A stretch of DNA of 17,166 bases, from NCBI GenBank assembly GCA_035653595.1, contig DASRBO010000082.1:1-17166 (forward strand), given 5' to 3'. This document shows, piece by piece, positions 13,942-17,166 of this stretch; within the stretch, counting starts at the first letter, position 1; each line of letters starts with the position of its first letter. The position numbers and the translations under genes are program-made. The notes below the pieces were generated by a model. The model ran no database searches. It saw only the letters and a list, made by a program, of their open reading frames with translations, and was not told where the DNA came from. The DNA comes from DASRBO01 sp035653595 (GTDB taxonomy: Bacteria > Actinomycetota > Acidimicrobiia > Acidimicrobiales > JAJPHE01).

Positions 13942-15062
13942 ACAGGAGAGCCGAAAAGTCCGCGGGAGTCCGCGGACTGCGGTCCCGTGAGCGGCTCAGC
14001 GAACGGGTCGAGGGCGGCGTCGAGCACCCCTCGCGCCACCTCCTCGTCGGCCGGCATGAGGTGGGCGTAGGTGTCGAGGGTGATCTTCGGGGAGGCGTGA
14101 CCGAGCCAGTCCGCCACCGCCTTCACCGACACCCCGCGGGATAGCAGGATCGAGGCGAAGGTGTGCCGGAGGTCGTGATATCGCAGGCCGCGGGCGCCGG
14201 CTCGTCGGCAGGCGGTGCGCCACGGGTGGCCGAAGCGGTCCGAGTCGACCCACAGGCCGTTCGGCATCCGCACGATCGGTTCTCCGGGCTCCGCCGGGAA
14301 TCGCTCCAGATGCGCCCACAAGGCCTCCACGACGAAGGTGGCGAGCGGCACCGTCCGGTTGCTGCTCTCGGTCCTGGGTGGGCCAAGAACCGGCTCGGGG
14401 ACGTAACGGCTGATGAGCTGGCGGTCGACGCGCCGGCGGCGGTGGGCGAAGTCGATGCGATCCGCGGTGAGGCCGCAGATCTCGCCCTGACGTAGACCGG
14501 CGCCGACGCCCAGGGGGACGACGACCTTCATCCAGTCGGGTAGCTCGACGGCTATCCGCTCGACCAGCTCGAACGGCACCGGCTGGGCCTTGCTCGGCTC
14601 CCGCTTGGGGAGACGAGACCGCGAGGCCGGGTTGCGGGCGATGAGCCCGTCCTCCACCGCGGCTGAGAGCAGCTGGTACAGGTGCTGGTAGACGACGTAG
14701 ACGGTCGACGGTGCTAGTTCGAGCCGAGCGCACAGCGCCTCGATGTCGGTGCGCCGCAGAGCGGACAACCGGTAGCGCCCGAGCACCGGCAGGACGTGCT
14801 TCTCCAGCGAAACGCGCACGGCGCCGGCGGTGGCCGCCCGCCAGGTCGGAGTCATCCGCTCCAGCCACCGGGCGGCGTAGTCCTCCAGCGTCGTGCGCCC
14901 CTCGGCCGGGTCAACCCAGGTACCACGGAGCAGGTCGGCTTGGGCGGCCGTGAGCCAGCGCTCGGCGTCGACCTTGCGGTCGAAGGTCTTCGTCCTCTCC
15001 CGTCCGTCGGGGCCTCGATAGGCGGCCTGCCACCGGCCGTTGCGGCGGTTGATGTGGCTCAT
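13926..15062 (-). CDS. int: Phage-type tyrosine integrase with IS-altered C-terminus
   Basis: 378 residues from ATG at 15060-15062, which overlaps the TGA of the upstream small gene. The N-terminus has an AP2-like arm-binding segment (NRRNGRWQAAYRGPDGRERT). Residues 55-150 form the core-binding domain. Catalytic residues seen are Arg191 (AGLRQGE), His296 and Arg299 (YHDLRHT), His322 (LGHAS) and Tyr332 (DTYAHL). The beta-hairpin position that is usually Lys (PKT) is Arg230 here (PPRTESSNRTVPL). The last eight residues (GSPVYSVG) and the stop codon come from the right end of the ISL3 element, so the native C-terminus has been replaced after Phe370; the loss lies beyond the catalytic domain, so activity may remain. 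It would integrate and excise the surrounding island. Confidence 0.9.
   Translation of the reverse strand: MSHINRRNGRWQAAYRGPDGRERTKTFDRKVDAERWLTAAQADLLRGTWVDPAEGRTTLEDYAARWLERMTPTWRAATAGAVRVSLEKHVLPVLGRYRLSALRRTDIEALCARLELAPSTVYVVYQHLYQLLSAAVEDGLIARNPASRSRLPKREPSKAQPVPFELVERIAVELPDWMKVVVPLGVGAGLRQGEICGLTADRIDFAHRRRRVDRQLISRYVPEPVLGPPRTESSNRTVPLATFVVEALWAHLERFPAEPGEPIVRMPNGLWVDSDRFGHPWRTACRRAGARGLRYHDLRHTFASILLSRGVSVKAVADWLGHASPKITLDTYAHLMPADEEVARGVLDAALDPFAEPLTGPQSADSRGLFGSPVYSVG
13930..13952 (-). repeat. Right terminal inverted repeat of the ISL3 element
   Basis: Inverted partner of 9521-9543 (19 of 23 positions equal), followed directly by the 8-bp duplication GAAAAGTC at 13953-13960. Confidence 0.9.
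13953..13977. repeat. Right target duplication and two further AGTCCGCG repeats
   Basis: GAAAAGTC (13953-13960) is the right copy of the IS target duplication. AGTCCGCG occurs at 13957-13964 and 13967-13974; with the copy at 9506-9513, the site before IS insertion had three copies at 11- and 10-base steps. GTCCGCGGAC (13968-13977) is a perfect palindrome. The position at the integrase 3' end beside recG makes this a candidate attachment or integrase-binding region. Confidence 0.55.
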
Positions 15063-15235
15063 GTCCGGCCCTTGTTTGGTTTGGGCCGAGCGGCGGCGGC
15101 AGCCTCGAGCGCGTCGAAGGCGGCAGCGGCCTCGGCCTGCTCCTCCGGCGTCGCCGGCCCGAGCTCTTCCTCCAGCTCGTCCAGGTAGGACCGGAGCTGG
15201 GCCCTCCTGCGTCGTCTCGCCGGGGTGTCCGCCAT
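15059..15235 (-). CDS. Small charged protein coupled to the integrase
   Basis: 58 residues from ATG at 15233-15235; an upstream in-frame ATG at 15260-15262 lies in the likely operator and would add nine residues. The sequence is a basic N-terminus (ARRRRRAQLRSY), an acidic helix (LDELEEELGP), an Ala/Glu-rich helix and a basic tail (PKPNKGRT). Its TGA overlaps the integrase ATG in ATGA, so the two are co-translated. I do not recognise a named family. Small proteins coupled upstream of an integrase are sometimes recombination directionality factors or regulators, but there is no clear helix-turn-helix here, so function is open. A TACAAT -10 (complement of 15249-15254) would give a leader of only a few bases. 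Confidence 0.6.
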   Translation of the reverse strand: MADTPARRRRRAQLRSYLDELEEELGPATPEEQAEAAAAFDALEAAAAARPKPNKGRT

Positions 15236-15248
15236 AGCCCGACACCCG

Positions 15249-15272
15249 ATTGTAGCTACCATGGTGCCTACA
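15249..15272. promoter_or_regulatory. Divergent promoter region with imperfect 22-bp palindrome (likely antitoxin operator)
   Basis: Positions 15251-15272 form an inverted repeat with TGTAG at one end, CTACA at the other and CCATGG in the centre; 18 of 22 positions are symmetric. A perfect GTAGCTAC palindrome lies inside at 15252-15259. It covers the - strand TACAAT (-10 for the small gene and int) and the + strand TACCAT (15257-15262) and TACAGA (15269-15274), possible -10 elements for the antitoxin gene. Phd/YefM antitoxins repress their own operons at palindromes, so an autoregulatory operator is the likely role. Confidence 0.5.
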
Positions 15273-15294
15273 GATTCGAGTCCGGGGAGGACCG

Positions 15295-15531
15295 GTGCGC
15301 CACGTCGGGGTCAGGGAGTTCAAGAACCAGGCGACTGCGCTGATGGCATCGGGGGAGACGATCGTGGTCGAGCGGCACGGGAAGCCCATCGGCTTCTTCG
15401 TCCCCCTGACGGCCAAGGACCGCCAGGCGGGGCGGGAAGCACTCGGTGAGCTCGGCAGGGTCGTGGAGGACATCCTGGCCAAGACGGGCCTGACGGAAGA
15501 CGAATTGGTCAGGGAGCTCGGCGGGGACTGA
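15295..15531 (+). CDS. Phd/YefM-family antitoxin
   Basis: 78 residues from GTG with GGGGAGG (15284-15290) just upstream. The N-terminus VGVREFKNQATALMASGETIVVERHGKPIGFFVPL is the classic Phd/YefM fold: a helix with R-E-F-K-N, then two strands with V-E-R-H-G-K-P-I. This part dimerises and binds DNA. The C-terminal 35 residues (helical, acidic, ending LTEDELVRELGGD) would wrap and block the toxin. Length is typical. The PIN-domain gene starts five bases after its stop, so this is the upstream member of a two-gene toxin-antitoxin operon. It is divergent from the small gene/int operon across a shared palindrome. Confidence 0.88.
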   Translation: MRHVGVREFKNQATALMASGETIVVERHGKPIGFFVPLTAKDRQAGREALGELGRVVEDILAKTGLTEDELVRELGGD

Positions 15532-15536
15532 TCCCG

Positions 15537-15980
15537 GTGCTGCGGCTCGTCGTCGACACGAGCGTGTTGGTCGGCGAGCTGCTCCGCCCGGTTGGCCGGC
15601 AGCGCCTCGAGGATGACCGCCTGGAGCTGTTCGTGCCGGAGGAGATGCGCGACGAGCTCCAGGTGGAGTTGCCCCGCCGCGTGACGGCCTTCGCCAGTCA
15701 TAGGGGGCTGCGCGCCGAAGACGTCGACCATCTCCTCGACGTGTCGTTCCGTTCAGTGAGCAGGAGTGTCAACGTGCTCTTCCGGCCGGTCTACGGCTCG
15801 CTGGCAGACGAGGCTGCCTGGAGGTCCGTCCGGGACCCGACCGATTGGCCATTGGTGGCCTGCGCGCTCGCCCTCGACGCCGGGATCTGGACCAACGACC
15901 AAGGCCTGTTCGGGACCGGCGTCCCGACCTGGATCACACCCACGGTCCAGGGGTGGCTGGACCACAATCCCGACAGATAG
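15537..15980 (+). CDS. PIN-domain ribonuclease toxin (VapC-like)
   Basis: 147 residues from GTG, five bases after the antitoxin stop. PIN-domain toxins are Mg-dependent ribonucleases that cut tRNA, rRNA or mRNA and stop growth when the antitoxin is lost. Four acidic positions expected in the active site are visible: Asp7 (VVDTSVLVGE), Glu36 or Glu40 (PEEMRDEL), Asp103 (DPTDWPLVACAL) and Asp121 (IWTNDQGLFGTGV). The DWPLVA..L....IWTND.. ending is typical of one PIN subgroup. Length is normal. Pairing with a Phd-type antitoxin is well known. Its role here may be to stabilise the island; the target RNA cannot be read from sequence. Confidence 0.87.
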   Translation: MLRLVVDTSVLVGELLRPVGRQRLEDDRLELFVPEEMRDELQVELPRRVTAFASHRGLRAEDVDHLLDVSFRSVSRSVNVLFRPVYGSLADEAAWRSVRDPTDWPLVACALALDAGIWTNDQGLFGTGVPTWITPTVQGWLDHNPDR

Positions 15981-15988
15981 CTCGCCCA

Positions 15989-16186
15989 TCAGCTGGCGCG
16001 CCGGGGCTCGGTACGGCGCTCCTCCCAGGCCAGGACGTCGGTGAGCCGGAACAGCAGGCGGCGGCCGACTCGGACGGCCCGGGGACAATCGGGGCGGTAG
16101 CGGGCGGCGTAGATGGCCTGCTCCGTCGTTGGCCACTCATCGATCCTCGCGATTCGCGATCAACCAAAGTCGCGCTGATCTGACCC
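15989..16186 (-). pseudogene. Decayed excisionase-like / helix-turn-helix protein
   Basis: Reading the - strand from 16159 down gives 56 sense codons ending at TGA (15989-15991), with WPTTEQAIYAARYRPDCPRAV and RVGRRLLFRLTDVLAWEERR, like the recognition helix and wing of short excisionase/MerR-type proteins. There is no ATG, GTG or TTG at its start. Upstream in the same frame are a TGA (16160-16162), eight further codons and a perfect AGGAGG at 16194-16199. At the right distance from AGGAGG stands GGG (16184-16186) instead of a start codon. This looks like a gene of about 65 residues that lost its start (for example GTG to GGG) and gained a stop. Initiation at a rare ATC cannot be ruled out. 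Confidence 0.6.
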
Positions 16187-16292
16187 GGGCGTACCTCCTG
16201 TTGACTATCTACCAGCCGGACTGACGGCCCCTCCAGGGTCTCGGACGTCCAAGCACCGAGCCCACCGATCGACGGGCCTGGGACACTGCGGT

Positions 16293-16298
16293 TAGCTT
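16293..16298 (+). promoter_or_regulatory. -10 element for a leaderless DinB-family transcript
   Basis: TAGCTT lies exactly at -12 to -7 relative to the GTG at 16305. No Shine-Dalgarno precedes that codon. Confidence 0.45.
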
Positions 16299-16304
16299 TC
16301 GTCC

Positions 16305-16841
16305 GTGAATCGGACCGAGATCGAGATCAAACTGAGCAAGGACCGCGCCTGGATCCTCGAGCATCTTCTCGCGATGAGCGAGGAGGAGCTATATGCCCCC
16401 AGGACCCGCTCTGAGCACGATCCCGAGAAGTTCTGGTCCCATGCGGATCACTTCGTCCACACGACACTGATCGAGCGGGACTGGAACGCCATGTTCCGCC
16501 GCCACATCAACGGCGAGCGAGGGATGACCACCGAGTTCCGAGGGGAGCCTGGCTCTCCGCCGCCGGACATGGCCACGATCATGCAGCGGGTCAACGCCTG
16601 GACCGAGACGTGGGCGGACGAGCACCGCGGCAAGCCCCTCGACGAGCTGGTGCGTATTGGCATGGAAGTCCGGTCCGATACCCTGAAGTTGCTGTCTCAG
16701 CTCACGGACGAGCAGCTCGCGTCCAAGATCCCCGGGGCGCCGTGGGCGGACGGGACGGTGGGCGGCATCATGGCGGCAAACGCCGATCACGGTCGGATGC
16801 ACTGGGGTTATGCCACCCGGGGCGACGAAGACGTCGTGTAG
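16305..16841 (+). CDS. DinB/DUF664-like four-helix-bundle protein
   Basis: 178 residues from GTG. The pattern is that of the DinB/YfiT fold: a first helix ending in LLAMSEEEL, a second helix with HADHFVHTTLIERDW, and a last helix with MAANADHGRMHW. Histidines at 49 (or 52), 162 and 166 would form the family's three-His metal site. Many actinobacterial members are thiol (mycothiol or bacillithiol)-dependent transferases or isomerases, but the reaction of this one cannot be predicted. No signal peptide or membrane segment is seen. It is likely leaderless. It is flanked by the decayed helix-turn-helix frame and by the MazE-like gene; no operon link is evident. Confidence 0.8.
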   Translation: MNRTEIEIKLSKDRAWILEHLLAMSEEELYAPRTRSEHDPEKFWSHADHFVHTTLIERDWNAMFRRHINGERGMTTEFRGEPGSPPPDMATIMQRVNAWTETWADEHRGKPLDELVRIGMEVRSDTLKLLSQLTDEQLASKIPGAPWADGTVGGIMAANADHGRMHWGYATRGDEDVV

Positions 16842-17027
16842 CCCAGCGGTCCAGCCCTTCTCAGCGCCTCACCCGAGCAGACTAAGGCTTGCGCGCTTCA
16901 CTGGACCACGCATAAGGCGCGGCAGTGCCGGCGGTAGGGGCGCCGTGCAGTGCCGAGGGCCTTGGCATATTGCGATACTCCCCGCCGACCGGCGGATAGC
17001 GCTGTCATGTCGCACGCTGGCGATCCG
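16842..17027. other. Gene-free spacer with a 9-bp direct repeat
   Basis: No credible gene. GCAGTGCCG occurs at 16922-16930 and 16947-16955. The open frame on the - strand here (about 62 codons) has no family-like features. Confidence 0.4.
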
Positions 17028-17057
17028 TTGACCCGCATCGGGTGTTACATGTAACAT
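17028..17057 (+). promoter_or_regulatory. Promoter with overlapping 14-bp palindromic operator for the MazE-like gene
   Basis: TTGACC (17028-17033) and TAACAT (17052-17057) are 18 bases apart, the best promoter in the window. TGTTACATGTAACA (17043-17056) is a perfect palindrome overlapping the -10. RNA would start at about 17064, on or next to the start codon (ATG 17061, GTG 17064). A repressor at the palindrome would block RNA polymerase; autoregulation by the antitoxin complex is the natural inference. Confidence 0.6.
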
Positions 17058-17060
17058 CTA

Positions 17061-17166
17061 ATGGTGGCTAAGAAGAAGGCACTGTCGGTCCGGGAACGAG
17101 TCAGTAGCCATCGCGCCAGGCTGCGGGCGCAGGGCATGCGGCCTATCCAGATCTGGGTCCCTGACG
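17061..17166 (+). CDS. MazE-like antitoxin (DUF3018 type), N-terminal part
   Basis: Only 35 residues are in the window. The start is ATG at 17061 or GTG at 17064; the -10 at 17052-17057 places RNA start on the GTG. After a lysine-rich tip, the segment VRERVSSHRARLRAQGMRPIQIWVPD matches the N-terminus of the DUF3018 antitoxin family ('RV..HR.RLR..GLRPIQIWVPD'), which pairs with MazF-type endoribonucleases. A mazF-like gene would be expected just beyond the window end. The palindrome over its promoter fits an autoregulated toxin-antitoxin operon. Confidence 0.78.
   Translation, partial: MVAKKKALSVRERVSSHRARLRAQGMRPIQIWVPD

Larger units (their letters stand above)
9521..13952 (+). mobile_element. 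ISL3-family insertion sequence, interrupted by a second element
   Basis: Both ends were found. The left inverted repeat is 9521-9543 and the right is 13930-13952. They match at 19 of 23 positions, each reading GGCTCTCCTG inward from the tip and sharing TCCGTGGG at the inner end. They are flanked by a perfect 8-bp duplication, GAAAAGTC (9513-9520 and 13953-13960). The GG tip, the 8-bp duplication and a zinc-ribbon DDE transposase identify the ISL3 family. Total span is 4,432 bp; without the 3,019-bp insertion the IS is 1,413 bp, a normal size. The left 112 bp between repeat and transposase start holds no gene. The perfect target duplication argues for a fairly recent transposition. Confidence 0.93.
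13953..16199. mobile_element. Probable part of an integrative element
   Basis: Grouped because int, a coupled small gene, a toxin-antitoxin pair and a decayed excisionase-like frame follow each other right after recG, where housekeeping genes would be expected. The limits are uncertain: the left limit probably lies between 9462 and 13977, and no second copy of the AGTCCGCG array that could mark a right att site was found in the window. Confidence 0.45.

Noticed and set aside
15063..15731. Extension of the integrase frame upstream to 15731
   Set aside because: It would run antisense through the antitoxin and PIN genes; the ATG at 15060-15062, coupled to the small gene, starts a typical integrase N-terminus.
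16147..16159. Two TCGCGA palindromes one base apart
   Set aside because: They fall within the decayed helix-turn-helix frame and are likely chance in GC-rich DNA; no other copies or spacing pattern supports an operator.
16869..17057. A 62-codon open frame on the - strand
   Set aside because: It ends in the promoter region of the MazE-like gene, lacks a ribosome-binding site and has no family-like pattern.

Overview
The window comes from a GC-rich bacterial chromosome, most likely an actinobacterium and possibly of the Acidimicrobiia type. This is inferred from the GC-rich codon use, the GTP-type PEP carboxykinase, the thiL / rpmB / DAK-family kinase / recG neighbourhood, the free-standing Lrp-type ligand-binding protein and the many GTG starts. 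No rRNA or tRNA is present, so the rank is not certain.

Layout. (1) Positions 1-2182 hold the 3' end of a class III CoA-transferase gene, a closely linked maleylacetate reductase and a ferritin-like diiron protein, all on the + strand. (2) Positions 2237-4326, on the - strand, hold a GTP-dependent PEP carboxykinase (pckG) followed by a small Lrp/AsnC ligand-binding (RAM) protein. (3) Positions 4466-9461 are a core-genome block: thiL (+), rpmB (-), a FakA-like DAK kinase (+) and recG (+). (4) Positions 9462-13960 hold two nested mobile elements. An ISL3-family insertion sequence (9521-13952) has 23-bp inverted ends and a perfect 8-bp target duplication. Its transposase gene is split by a 3,019-bp element (10130-13148) that carries only two overlapping tyrosine-recombinase genes, similar in layout to tnpA/tnpB of Tn554. 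(5) Positions 13926-16199 look like part of an older integrative element: a phage-type tyrosine integrase whose last codons now come from the IS, a coupled 58-residue protein, a divergent Phd/YefM-PIN toxin-antitoxin pair and a decayed excisionase-like reading frame. (6) Positions 16305-17166 hold a DinB-family protein and the start of a MazE-like (DUF3018-type) antitoxin gene behind a well-formed promoter and a perfect 14-bp palindrome.

The most notable finding is the 3,019-bp element. Its ends are exact 13-bp inverted repeats. Joining the ends as a circle would place these arms around an 8-bp spacer (TCATCAAT), giving a 34-bp, loxP-like 13-8-13 site. Removing the element in silico restores the ISL3 transposase exactly in frame (429 residues). 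The insertion, its two recombinases and its target can therefore all be read from this window.

A second theme is leaderless expression: a TANNNT -10 element lies exactly 12 to 7 bases before the GTG codon of thiL, of the DinB gene and of the MazE-like gene. No CRISPR array, tRNA or rRNA gene was seen. No gene-free stretch exceeds about 300 bases; the longest are 9462-9632 and 16842-17060.
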